Assembly: GCA_965230565.1 (NCBI GenBank)
Contig: CBDDLH010000015.1
Coordinates: forward strand, 434,001-498,000
Length of the DNA: 64,000 nt
Direction of reading: 5' to 3'
Source of the DNA: BCD1 sp965230565
Lineage (GTDB): Bacteria; Bacteroidota; Bacteroidia; Chitinophagales; Saprospiraceae
The notes beneath the pieces are model-generated. The model worked only from the letters and a program-made list of their open reading frames with translations. It was not told the DNA's origin and did no database searches. Made by a program: the position numbers and the translations under genes. How positions within the stretch are numbered: the first letter of the stretch is position 1; each line of letters starts with the position of its first letter. Below, one piece after another: positions 43,943 to 53,394 of the stretch.

Positions 43943-44693
43943 CTGTATCATCATTGAGGATGTAGCACTACAAAGAGAGAACCTCATCAATATGCTTTCT
44001 ACAAGACTTGACCTAAAAGTCATCGAGCAATTTGAGGCGGCCGATACCGCATACGATTTTCTTTGTGATCAGGAACAACCGAAACCTGACATCATGTTTC
44101 TGGATATTCAACTTGCTGAATTTAATGGACTGGACCTCTTAAAGGCGCTTCAAAAGATGGAAGACTACCCCAAGGTAATAATAACCACAGCTCATCCACA
44201 ATATGCCATCCAAAGTTATGACTATAGAGTGAGTGGATATTTGCTAAAACCCCTGGAAATGAATAAACTGAACCAGGCCATCGACAAGGTTATTGAACAA
44301 TTACAGGAGTTTTCAAAACCAACCCCCAAATTAAACTCCACACCAACCGAACAATCCAGGACCTTTATTCCCATCAAGGAAGGCAACAAAATGATCAATG
44401 TATTCCACGATGAAATCATCTACCTCGAAGGAGCTAATGTCAATGTTAATTTTATAACTGCCCAGGACACTCATACCACAAGGGAAACATTAAAAAACAT
44501 GGATGAAATCCTTCCCGACAATTTTCTTAGAGTCCATGACAGTTTCATCGTCAACCTCGATTTTCTTAAAGGTTATGTCCGGAATATTTCTTCCATAGAC
44601 CTCCAACACCCCAGCCACCTGGAGAAACATTCAATTCCAGTTGGGAAAAAATACCGAAAAACAGTCAGGGAAAGGATTAGTGGTGATAATTGA
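43926..44693 (+). CDS. LytTR family response regulator
   Basis: 255 residues. CheY-like receiver (NCIIIEDVALQRENLINMLS; phospho-aspartate D60 in IMFLDIQLAEFNGLDLL; conserved K in VSGYLLKPLEM), then a C-terminal LytTR DNA-binding domain (FIPIKEGNKMINVFHDEIIY, LPDNFLRVHDSFIVNLDFLK, IPVGKKYRKTVRERI). Paired with the upstream LytS kinase. Target genes are not known. Confidence 0.94.
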   Translation: MKSHYNCIIIEDVALQRENLINMLSTRLDLKVIEQFEAADTAYDFLCDQEQPKPDIMFLDIQLAEFNGLDLLKALQKMEDYPKVIITTAHPQYAIQSYDYRVSGYLLKPLEMNKLNQAIDKVIEQLQEFSKPTPKLNSTPTEQSRTFIPIKEGNKMINVFHDEIIYLEGANVNVNFITAQDTHTTRETLKNMDEILPDNFLRVHDSFIVNLDFLKGYVRNISSIDLQHPSHLEKHSIPVGKKYRKTVRERISGDN

Positions 44694-44750
44694 TTTTTCA
44701 CTTTAAGCCTGAAAATCATTACATTAGCTAAAAGAACAAAGACTGCTATT

Positions 44751-47700
44751 TTGGTCAAAAACGTCTATACCAAAACCCTGGCCACCAAATTGGCATTTTT
44801 AATGACCTTTATTGGGTCATTAGCAATCCACGCCCAAACTCTTCCATTCAAACAATTAACTCTCGGCAAAGGCCAGGACGTCAACATGGTCGTTGAAATA
44901 TTACAGGATAGCCGTGGATTTATGTGGTTCGGAACCTCTGATGGCCTGGTACGCCATGATGGATATCGTTTTAAACACTATCCCTTTGATCCGGAAACCA
45001 AATACCCGATGAAAGCAAAACAGGTAAAAAGCCTTTTGGAGTCACCTTCGGGAAATATCTGGATGATCTCGGGAAAATACCTGCTACTTCATAATCCCCG
45101 TCTTGATACTTTTTATACTTGTACGGAACTGGGCAGCGATTCTCTTTTTCGAACCGGTTCCATTAAATACCATGATGCATTACTCCAGGACTCCTTGGGT
45201 TTCCTTTGGCTACGGACCATGAACGGATTATTTAAAATTCGTGAAAAAAGCGGTAATAATCCTTTTGGGGTTCAATCGTATAAACATGATCAGAGGAATG
45301 AATTTACTTTGAGTAGCAATCGCATCAACGTAACACTTCTCGACAGTCAACATCGACTTTGGATAGGGACAGAAAACGGACTTAATCTATACGACAGGGA
45401 AAATGACAGGATAATCAGGCTTAATCAGAGGTGGAATTCTCCCATCACCAGCTTATGCGAAACAGCTTCAGGAAAAATATGCATTGGAACAAGGAAGGTC
45501 GGCCTTTTGGTTTATGATCCTGAATCCCAAGAGTATTCAAATTATCAGCCCAAGCTTCAAAACCCTTCCTCTATAGCAGGTAAATTTGTAAAACAAATCG
45601 TTCGGGATGGACAAGACAATATCTGGCTGCTAGCCGGGTCACCTCAAACCAATATGATGAACTTACAGCGATTTGATCCCAAACAGCAAGTATTTCATTC
45701 CTATTTCGAACCTTTTCTTCCAACAAGTCTTACTCCTTCTAATTCCTTTCTGTTATACGTTGATAAAAAAGGACTGTTGTGGGTTGTAACAGGCAAGGGA
45801 TTAAAAAGATTCAACCCTTACAAAAATTTATTTGCCGATATTTTTCAAAGAGAACCTGTCCTTCAGGATTGGGGGCTGCTTTTTACATTTTATGAAGACC
45901 ATAGTGGGGTTATATGGATTGGGGCTATAAGCCAGGGAGTTCTTAAGTATTCGTCTACATCGGATAAATTCAGATATTACCCTCCCTTGGAAAAAGAAAA
46001 TGAGCAACACATAACCTTTAACTTTTTAAGGCCTATTTACGAGGACAGCCGTGGATATCTTTGGATGAGAACTGCTTATGGTACCAACCGCTATGCTTTC
46101 GACAAGAATGATGAGCCACAAAAAACGGTACAATTTCCGTTTCACGGTTTTAGTTTTTTTGAAGATGAACGATACCGTCTTTGGATATCAACGGGTAAGG
46201 ATTTAAAAGGGTTTGATCTAAAAACGGAAAGACTCATATCTTCTTCTGTGTTACCTAATTCCGACAACCTCACATATCTAGCAAAAAAGGACCGTGAAGG
46301 ATGGTATTGGTGCCCTAGCCGGGGTGATGGTCTCAGAAGGTATAATCCCATCACAGGAGAGATTGTTCATTTCCCAAATATCAAGGCAAACCCTGTGATG
46401 CTTGAAGATATTCAAGGTAATATCTGGTTCAACGGCTCTAATGGTCTAAAGGTATACAACCATAATACTGGAGAATTCTCATTTTACCTTCAAGGTATGC
46501 AAACGGTTTATTCCATTTGGGATTCTGATAGTACAATGTGGGTAACCACTTCCGGCAGAGGATTATTTCTATTCAACATCCATACAGGGGAAAGTAAATG
46601 TTATTCTCCCAAAAATGGTTTTCCCACCTTACGCCCTATCAGTATTTTCAAGGATATATACGGTGAACTTTGGATGTCAAGCGATGTAGGCATTATAAAA
46701 TTTAACCCTAAAACTGAAATATCACAGGTATACGATGAATCTGACGGATTACCTGGTACCGTATTTGCCTATGGCAGTTTACGAAGAAGCAACGGAGAAT
46801 TTTTCTTTCCTCTTTGGGAAGGTGGATTTGTTAGATTTCATCCTGATAGTCTGAAAAGGGATACCATAGCTCCAAGACCAGCAATTGTTGATTTTAAATT
46901 ATCAAATAAACCAGTTACCATTGGAGGAATGAATTCCCCACTTTCAGAAGCAATTTGGTCAACGAATCTTCTCAATTTAAAATACCATCAAAATAATTTC
47001 ACCCTGGGTTTTACAGCTTTCCATTATGGATCACCTGAACATAACCGTTTTCTTTACAAATTGGAGGGTGTAGATGAAATATGGAATGATCCGGGTAAAC
47101 AACGAGCTGTCAATTTTGTAGGTTTACGTCCCGGTAAATACATCTTCCACTTAAAAGCAGCAAACCATGATGGTGTCTGGAGCAACCCCGTTTCCCTGGA
47201 GATCAGAATCAAGTCTCCCTGGTGGGCAACCTGGTGGGCATATATGGTTTACTTTTTAATGGCTGCCATAGGAGTATACGTATTTTTCACCTATAGAAAA
47301 CGTCAATGGAAGTTACAGTCTCAACTTGAATTGAAAAAAATTGAATCAGACCGGCTCAAGGAACTTGATTCTATTAAAACAAGGCTTTACATCAACTTAA
47401 CGCACGAATTCCGCACACCATTGACTTTGATTCTCGGCAAAACAACTCAACTTGCTGTCGATAGCCGGAAACTGGCCAATCGAACATGGGAAGAAAGCCT
47501 CCGGGTGATCAGACGAAACGGCCAGATTCTGTTACGACTAGTAAATCAGTTGCTCGATCTCTCCAAACTGGAATCCGGGGCCGTGCCTGTTAATTTGGTG
47601 CAAGATGACATCATTATGTTCCTCAAATATTTGCAGGAAAGTTTCCATTCACTGGCGGAAGAAAAGAACATCGCCCTGGAGTTTAGCAGTGAACCTGACG

Positions 47701-48902
47701 AATTGGTCATGGACTTTGATCCTGAGAAATTAAGGGAAATTGTCTACAATCTATTGTCAAATGCCATTAAGTTCACACCGGAAGGAGGTGAAATTAGCGT
47801 AACCTTCAGGCAGGTTGGTGAGGAAAAGCTGGAACTTGAAGTAAAAGATTCAGGTCCGGGCATACCTCATGATAAATTGCCTTATATTTTCGATCGCTTC
47901 TACCAGGCAGACACCAAAACTACTAAAGCTATCCCAGGAACCGGAGTAGGATTGGCTATTACAAAGGAATTGGTCAGTCTGCTTGGAGGAAATATCTTCG
48001 TAAAAAGCGAAAATGATAAGGGAAGTCTGTTTATCGTAACACTCCCTATTCACAGAGAAGCTCCTATACAAACAACTTTAGCAGGAGATGGAGTTCTCTA
48101 TGCCCCGACTACAAGATCAACTGAAATCACATCGGCCAAGGCAAATGGAAATGATTTGCCTATCATACTTATCGTTGAAGACAATGAAGATGTGATCAGA
48201 TATTTGCAATCAATATTATCCGAACAATACGAGCATATAGTTGCCAGGAACGGCAGCCAAGGTATTGTAATGGCTATTGAAACAATTCCTGACCTGATCA
48301 TAAGTGATGTAATGATGCCCGAAATCCATGGTTATGAACTTTGTAAAACCCTCAAGCAAGACGAACGCACCGGTCATATACCCATTATCCTGCTTACCGC
48401 CAAAGCTGACTCGACATCCCGTCTGGAAGGTTTGGAAAGCGGAGCCGATGCTTACCTTGCCAAACCTTTCGATCAGGAAGAATTACTTATTAGGATTCGT
48501 AAACTGCTAGAGCTTCGTCGAAAATTGTGGGAAAACTTCTCAATTAATTATTGGCTAACCGGGCAAAAAGACAAATACTTCCAGGCTGAGGACAGCTTTC
48601 TCAAAAAACTACTGCAAACCCTGGAGGATCATTTTTCCGATCAGGAATTTGACATCCCCCAACTATGTAAAGCACTGCATACCAGTCGTGCACAACTCTA
48701 CCGAAAAGTCAAAGCCCTCACCGGAAAACCTGTAGGTCACCTACTGCGATCTTTCCGCCTTCAAAAAGCCAGAACCCTTCTCGAAACGACAGATCTGAGT
48801 GTCTCACAAGTCGCTCTGGAAACAGGGTTTAAACATCTGACACATTTCAGTCGTGCTTTTCAGGAAGAATTTGGAGTAAACCCCAGTGAAACCCGAAAAT
48901 GA
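44751..48902 (+). CDS. Hybrid two-component system regulator (propeller-Y_Y_Y-HK-RR-AraC)
   Basis: 1383 residues from a TTG at 44751, with a signal sequence ending AIHAQ (an ATG at 44802 is an alternative). Periplasmic two-component-propeller repeats (~35-720; 'DSRGFMWFGTSDGLVRHDG'-like blades), a Y_Y_Y domain (~735-815), a TM helix (~825-845), histidine kinase with INLTHEFRTPLTLILG (H885), NLLSNAIKFTPEGG and GTGVGLAITKEL, receiver with phospho-aspartate D1186 in LIISDVMMPEIHG, and a C-terminal AraC HTH (~1285-1383). In Bacteroides such proteins sense glycan fragments and switch on uptake loci. Here no susCD pair is nearby. The next gene encodes a T9SS cargo protein. Confidence 0.93.
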   Translation: MVKNVYTKTLATKLAFLMTFIGSLAIHAQTLPFKQLTLGKGQDVNMVVEILQDSRGFMWFGTSDGLVRHDGYRFKHYPFDPETKYPMKAKQVKSLLESPSGNIWMISGKYLLLHNPRLDTFYTCTELGSDSLFRTGSIKYHDALLQDSLGFLWLRTMNGLFKIREKSGNNPFGVQSYKHDQRNEFTLSSNRINVTLLDSQHRLWIGTENGLNLYDRENDRIIRLNQRWNSPITSLCETASGKICIGTRKVGLLVYDPESQEYSNYQPKLQNPSSIAGKFVKQIVRDGQDNIWLLAGSPQTNMMNLQRFDPKQQVFHSYFEPFLPTSLTPSNSFLLYVDKKGLLWVVTGKGLKRFNPYKNLFADIFQREPVLQDWGLLFTFYEDHSGVIWIGAISQGVLKYSSTSDKFRYYPPLEKENEQHITFNFLRPIYEDSRGYLWMRTAYGTNRYAFDKNDEPQKTVQFPFHGFSFFEDERYRLWISTGKDLKGFDLKTERLISSSVLPNSDNLTYLAKKDREGWYWCPSRGDGLRRYNPITGEIVHFPNIKANPVMLEDIQGNIWFNGSNGLKVYNHNTGEFSFYLQGMQTVYSIWDSDSTMWVTTSGRGLFLFNIHTGESKCYSPKNGFPTLRPISIFKDIYGELWMSSDVGIIKFNPKTEISQVYDESDGLPGTVFAYGSLRRSNGEFFFPLWEGGFVRFHPDSLKRDTIAPRPAIVDFKLSNKPVTIGGMNSPLSEAIWSTNLLNLKYHQNNFTLGFTAFHYGSPEHNRFLYKLEGVDEIWNDPGKQRAVNFVGLRPGKYIFHLKAANHDGVWSNPVSLEIRIKSPWWATWWAYMVYFLMAAIGVYVFFTYRKRQWKLQSQLELKKIESDRLKELDSIKTRLYINLTHEFRTPLTLILGKTTQLAVDSRKLANRTWEESLRVIRRNGQILLRLVNQLLDLSKLESGAVPVNLVQDDIIMFLKYLQESFHSLAEEKNIALEFSSEPDELVMDFDPEKLREIVYNLLSNAIKFTPEGGEISVTFRQVGEEKLELEVKDSGPGIPHDKLPYIFDRFYQADTKTTKAIPGTGVGLAITKELVSLLGGNIFVKSENDKGSLFIVTLPIHREAPIQTTLAGDGVLYAPTTRSTEITSAKANGNDLPIILIVEDNEDVIRYLQSILSEQYEHIVARNGSQGIVMAIETIPDLIISDVMMPEIHGYELCKTLKQDERTGHIPIILLTAKADSTSRLEGLESGADAYLAKPFDQEELLIRIRKLLELRRKLWENFSINYWLTGQKDKYFQAEDSFLKKLLQTLEDHFSDQEFDIPQLCKALHTSRAQLYRKVKALTGKPVGHLLRSFRLQKARTLLETTDLSVSQVALETGFKHLTHFSRAFQEEFGVNPSETRK

Positions 48903-49047
48903 GACACTGAAATAAAACATTGAGACTAATGTGCAAACTCTTTCTTTTTAAAATACTCAAATTGCACTAAATCCCGCACGGTCATTTTTTATTTTTTCAT
49001 CTGCCTGGTTCCATTTACCGGAATCAGACACTAAAACCTTATATGTT

Positions 49048-50355
49048 ATGAAAAACAACTACTACCCTAAAGTATTTTTTTATCGTAGCAACCTTTGGCT
49101 CGTCACCCTTCTGTTATGGTTAATACCATACATTAATGAAACAAATGCTCAACTAGAATTTGATTCTTCAATCACCGATCCCTTCGGCCTTGTACACGAT
49201 GCCACCCCTGATCAAAATACCGCTGTCAGATTAGTAGACATAGATGGCGATGGCGTTCTGGAGGCATTCGTTTTCAAAGCAGTGGGAGGGGGCACCCCTT
49301 GTTGCGGAGAGATCGATTATTATGAAAACGATGGGACAAGTGCCCTTCCGAATTTTGTACCGGCTGATTTCTCTTCCTTCGGGATCATCGATAATTCTGT
49401 AATCTGGCCTCGGGAATTCGTCGACATTGATGGAGATGGGGATTATGACCTTATCTATTTGCAATTTGCAGCCAGTACACCTGTGAGATTATTACGTAAT
49501 AATGGTACTGCAACAGAACCTGATTTTGCAGATAACTTTGAGGAAAACCCTTTTGGAATAACCTTACCGGAATCACCCACACAACCAGGCGACCTGTTGG
49601 ATGGTACTACCCCGGTATTTGAGGATCTGGACCAGGATGGAGACCTGGACCTGATGTATAACGGCCATTTCCTGGGCTCTGCCCCGGAAGCCTTTTATTT
49701 TGCTGAAAACCTTACAGAACCCGGTGACACCATTTTTGCAGCCCCCGTAAAAAACGATTATGGAATAACTTATCCAGGTGGTAATTATCATCAATCTGTT
49801 TTTGTGGATACCGATGGAGATAGTGACCCCGATTTATTTTCCACCATTGTTTCAGGTTCCTCTGTAACTGTGTGGCATTTCGAAAACACTCCTGATACAT
49901 CAGGAAGAGCCCAATTCACAGGTGGACCCGATTTTTGGTATCCTTTTGGTGCTAATACACCTGGATTCAATCCCACATCAGGCACCTTTTGGGATTATTG
50001 TGGCGATGGCGACCTCGATTTGATCTGTGGTGGATCGGATGGAATATATTTTTGGGAAAATCACGCCATAGATTCGATCTGTGTGGCAACCAATGAGATC
50101 AATATGGAGGTCAGCCTGACCCCAAACCCGGTATTGAATCAACTCAGCATTGTTGTCGATTCTGAATTAATAATGGATAACGTCCAGGTGAAAATTTTTG
50201 ATGCTCAGGGAAAATTGTATTTATCTCAAAAATGCGAAACCTATAGTCAAAAACTATCCGAAACCCTCGACGTAAATCATCTGCTCCCGGGCATCTACAT
50301 CCTGAAAATTGAGTCGGATGGAATAAAGGCTGTTCAAAAATTCATCAAACAATAA
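49048..50355 (+). CDS. T9SS-secreted FG-GAP/VCBS repeat protein
   Basis: 435 residues with a signal peptide (~1-35, ending TNAQ). It carries repeated calcium-binding-like acidic motifs of FG-GAP/VCBS blades (VDIDGDGVLEAF, VDIDGDGDYDLIYL, EDLDQDGDLDLMYN, VDTDGDSDPDLFS, CGDGDLDLICGG), suggesting a beta-propeller. It ends in a T9SS type A sorting domain (VSLTPNPVLNQLSIVV, LLPGIYILKIE). Likely surface-exposed. The hybrid regulator gene upstream may control it. Confidence 0.88.
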   Translation: MKNNYYPKVFFYRSNLWLVTLLLWLIPYINETNAQLEFDSSITDPFGLVHDATPDQNTAVRLVDIDGDGVLEAFVFKAVGGGTPCCGEIDYYENDGTSALPNFVPADFSSFGIIDNSVIWPREFVDIDGDGDYDLIYLQFAASTPVRLLRNNGTATEPDFADNFEENPFGITLPESPTQPGDLLDGTTPVFEDLDQDGDLDLMYNGHFLGSAPEAFYFAENLTEPGDTIFAAPVKNDYGITYPGGNYHQSVFVDTDGDSDPDLFSTIVSGSSVTVWHFENTPDTSGRAQFTGGPDFWYPFGANTPGFNPTSGTFWDYCGDGDLDLICGGSDGIYFWENHAIDSICVATNEINMEVSLTPNPVLNQLSIVVDSELIMDNVQVKIFDAQGKLYLSQKCETYSQKLSETLDVNHLLPGIYILKIESDGIKAVQKFIKQ

Positions 50356-50383
50356 CCTCAAAATACCAGGACCTGGCACCTTA

Positions 50384-50417
50384 AACCTGCCCTGCAATGT
50401 GCAGAGGCAGGTTTTTT
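50384..50417 (+). terminator. Rho-independent terminator
   Basis: Stem AACCTGCC-CTGC with GCAG-A-GGCAGGTT (12 bp, one bulge) followed by a T-run. Another example of the GGCAGG-type arm. Confidence 0.85.
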
Positions 50418-50472
50418 ATTTAAAATTCTACATCCACCCAACAAAAACCTGGAACACAATTTCAAAATTACG

Positions 50473-50480
50473 TATCTTCG
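50473..50480 (+). promoter_or_regulatory. -7-like box upstream of alaS
   Basis: TATCTTCG differs from TAnnTTTG at one position and lies 19 bp before the alaS ATG, so the leader would be very short. Confidence 0.35.
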
Positions 50481-50499
50481 CGCCTCAAATTTAATTGCG

Positions 50500-53124
50500 A
50501 TGACTTCACAGGAGATACGTAAAACGTTTTTAGACTTTTTTAAGAGCAAGGAGCACAAGATCGTGCCCTCCTCCCCTATTGTCAATAAGGATGATCCTAC
50601 ATTGATGTTTATCAATGCAGGTATGAACCAGTTCAAGGACTATTTCCTTGGCAATGCCGAACCTGAAGTACCCAGAATTGCCGATACTCAAAAGTGTCTG
50701 CGCGTTTCAGGTAAGCACAACGACCTGGAAGAGGTGGGACGTGACAGCTACCACCACACCATGTTCGAAATGCTTGGTAACTGGTCATTCGGAGAATACT
50801 TCAAAAAAGAAGCCATCGCATGGGCCTGGGAATTATTGACCGAGGTTTACAAATTAGATAAAGATCGCCTGTACGTTTCCGTATTTGCTGGCGAAGAAAG
50901 TGAAGGACTGCAACCTGATGAAGAAGCCGCAGACCTCTGGGCTCAGTATGTTTCCAGAGATCGTATCCTCTATTTTGATAAAAAGGACAACTTCTGGGAA
51001 ATGGGCGATACCGGCCCATGTGGCCCGTGTTCTGAAATCCATATTGACCTGAGAAGTGATGAGGAAAGAGCAAAGATCGATGGGAAAACACTGGTAAATG
51101 CTGATGATCCTCTGGTGGTCGAGATATGGAACCTCGTATTCATTCAGTTTAATAGAAAAGCGGACAGCAGTTTAGAGGAATTGCCTGCCAAGCACGTGGA
51201 TACGGGTATGGGTTTTGAAAGGCTTTGTATGGCTGTTCAGGGAAAATATTCCAATTACGAAACGGATGTCTTCTCCCCATTCATCGAATATATCGAGAAA
51301 GTATCAGGTAAAAAATACACGAACAAATACGATGATTCCTCATCAACGGACATCGCTATGCGGGTTGTTGCTGACCACATTCGTGCCGTAGCATTCACTA
51401 TTGCTGACGGGCAGTTGCCTTCCAATACAGGAGCAGGTTATGTGATCAGAAGGATTTTGAGAAGAGCCGTACGTTATTATTTCTCATTTCTCGACATCAC
51501 CGAACCATTTTTGCATACCCTGATCCCAATGCTGGCCGATCATTTCAGCGATATATTCCCTGAACTTAAAGCTCAAAAGGATCAAATCGCCAAGATCATT
51601 GAAGGAGAGGAAAAGGCATTCCTGAATACGCTGGCCAAAGGATTGAAACGTCTGGACAGCATTGATACCACTGGCGGTCAAATCAGTGGAGACAAAGCAT
51701 TTGAGTTGTACGACACCTTTGGTTTCCCAATCGATTTAACTCGTTTGATCGCTGAGGAAAAAGGCCTGACCATTGATGAGGAAGGATTTGAAAAAGCGCT
51801 GGCCGCTCAAAAACAGAGAGCTAGAAATGCTGCGGAAAAGCAAGTAGGTGACTGGTATGTACTCCATGACGGAGAAGCTTCAACTTTCGTTGGTTATGAT
51901 CAACTGCAGGTGCATAATGCCAGTGTTTTGAAGTACAGAACCGTGAAATTGAAAAAAGGAGAGCAGTACCAGGTGGTGCTTAACACAACACCTTTTTATG
52001 CTGAAAGCGGTGGACAGGCTGGTGATACCGGCTGGCTGACCTTTGGTGATGAGAAGATCAAGGTTTTGGATACGCAAAAGGAAAATGACCTTAGCATTCA
52101 CATCGTAGATAAATTACCTGCTGAACTGGATACAGAAGTTAATGCTCAGGTGAATCCTGCTACTCGTCATTCAACCGAGAATAACCATACAGCGACACAT
52201 TTGATGCATGCTGCACTTCATAAGATCCTTGGTGAAAACGCTTTGCAAAAAGGGCAAAGTGTGGATGCCAAACGCCTGCGTTTCGACTTTTCTCATTTCC
52301 AGAAAGTGACAGAAGAGGAAATTGCTTCCATCGAACAAATGGTCAATGAGAAAATCCGGGAAGACATTCCTCTGGAGGAAGCCAGGGAAGTACCCATCGA
52401 AGAAGCTAAAGCTTCCGGAGCGATGATGTTGTTTGGTGAGAAATACGGAGAAAACGTTCGCGTGATCACCTTTGATGAAAATTTCTCACGGGAATTGTGT
52501 GGAGGTACCCATGTTACCTCTACCGGAAAGATCGGGCAATTCAAAATCATTTCTGAAAGTGCGGTAGCTGCCGGAATCAGAAGGATCGAAGCTATTACCG
52601 CTGAAAAAGCGGAAGCTTTTATCAATAAGGAACTGGAAGAACTCAATTCCATACGCACTCTGCTTAAAACCTCCAATGAGGCCGCCAAACAGGTGGAGGC
52701 CCTTCAGGAAGAAAATAAGCGACTGAAAAAGGAACTGGACAAGATGGTCGCTGCACAGGCCAGCGGACTGAAAGACAAGTTAAAGAGCATCATTGAAGAT
52801 ATTAATGGCATTAACTACATCGCTGCCAAACTTCCAATCACGGATGCCAATGCTGTCAAAACGCTGGCATTCCAATTAGAAAAAGAACTGGGCAATGCAG
52901 TAATTGTATTGGGTGCCGTCATTAAGGAGAAACCGCAACTCACCGTGATGATCAGCCAGGATGTGATCGACAAACACGGTCTGAATGCCGGCCAGATGAT
53001 CCGTGAAATGGCCAAATCCATCCAGGGTGGTGGCGGTGGACAACCTCACTTTGCGACTGCAGGAGGGCGAAATGCCGAAGGCCTTGATGAAGCCCTGGCC
53101 AAGAGTAAAGAGTTGTTAGGATAA
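50500..53124 (+). CDS. alaS: Alanyl-tRNA synthetase
   Basis: 874 residues, the usual full length. Class II catalytic core (FINAGMNQFKDYFLG, TQKCLRVSGKHNDLEEVG, HHTMFEMLGNWSFGEYFK), editing domain with zinc ligands (NNHTATHLMHAALHKIL and LCGGTHVTSTGKIGQF), and C-Ala region ending GGGGGQPHFATAGG. It charges tRNA-Ala and clears mis-acylated Ser/Gly. Monocistronic with its own terminator. Confidence 0.98.
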   Translation: MTSQEIRKTFLDFFKSKEHKIVPSSPIVNKDDPTLMFINAGMNQFKDYFLGNAEPEVPRIADTQKCLRVSGKHNDLEEVGRDSYHHTMFEMLGNWSFGEYFKKEAIAWAWELLTEVYKLDKDRLYVSVFAGEESEGLQPDEEAADLWAQYVSRDRILYFDKKDNFWEMGDTGPCGPCSEIHIDLRSDEERAKIDGKTLVNADDPLVVEIWNLVFIQFNRKADSSLEELPAKHVDTGMGFERLCMAVQGKYSNYETDVFSPFIEYIEKVSGKKYTNKYDDSSSTDIAMRVVADHIRAVAFTIADGQLPSNTGAGYVIRRILRRAVRYYFSFLDITEPFLHTLIPMLADHFSDIFPELKAQKDQIAKIIEGEEKAFLNTLAKGLKRLDSIDTTGGQISGDKAFELYDTFGFPIDLTRLIAEEKGLTIDEEGFEKALAAQKQRARNAAEKQVGDWYVLHDGEASTFVGYDQLQVHNASVLKYRTVKLKKGEQYQVVLNTTPFYAESGGQAGDTGWLTFGDEKIKVLDTQKENDLSIHIVDKLPAELDTEVNAQVNPATRHSTENNHTATHLMHAALHKILGENALQKGQSVDAKRLRFDFSHFQKVTEEEIASIEQMVNEKIREDIPLEEAREVPIEEAKASGAMMLFGEKYGENVRVITFDENFSRELCGGTHVTSTGKIGQFKIISESAVAAGIRRIEAITAEKAEAFINKELEELNSIRTLLKTSNEAAKQVEALQEENKRLKKELDKMVAAQASGLKDKLKSIIEDINGINYIAAKLPITDANAVKTLAFQLEKELGNAVIVLGAVIKEKPQLTVMISQDVIDKHGLNAGQMIREMAKSIQGGGGGQPHFATAGGRNAEGLDEALAKSKELLG

Positions 53125-53145
53125 TGATCATTCCACTTTCATATT

Positions 53146-53181
53146 AAAGCCGCATTTCTTTTAGAAGAGATGCGGCTTTTT
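53146..53181 (+). terminator. Rho-independent terminator after alaS
   Basis: 15-bp stem AAAGCCGCATTTCTT against AAGAGATGCGGCTTT (one G-T pair), loop TTAG, then a T-run. Confidence 0.92.
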
Positions 53182-53203
53182 GTTTACTCCCTGATTTTTT
53201 ACC

Positions 53204-53238
53204 AATAAATACTATTTTTCAGGAAAATAGTATTTATT
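53204..53238. repeat. AT-rich 15-bp hairpin, family copy 1
   Basis: Arms AATAAATACTATTTT and exact complement, 5-nt loop TCAGG. Shares the CTATTTT/AAAATAG apex with 56534-56566 and 62343-62375. Downstream, 53245-53350 holds a word repeat (acattcgtgcattcgtgg, four imperfect units). Confidence 0.75.
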
Positions 53239-53394
53239 CACGGTCCTCCATTCGTGCTATCTCTTTATTAAACAACATTCGTGCATTCGTGGCTCCCTTC
53301 AAAAATAACATTCGTGCATTCAAGACCCATCACATTCGTGTTATCCGATTTAAAAATCTATATTTAACCTATAATTACCAAAAATCAATTCATA

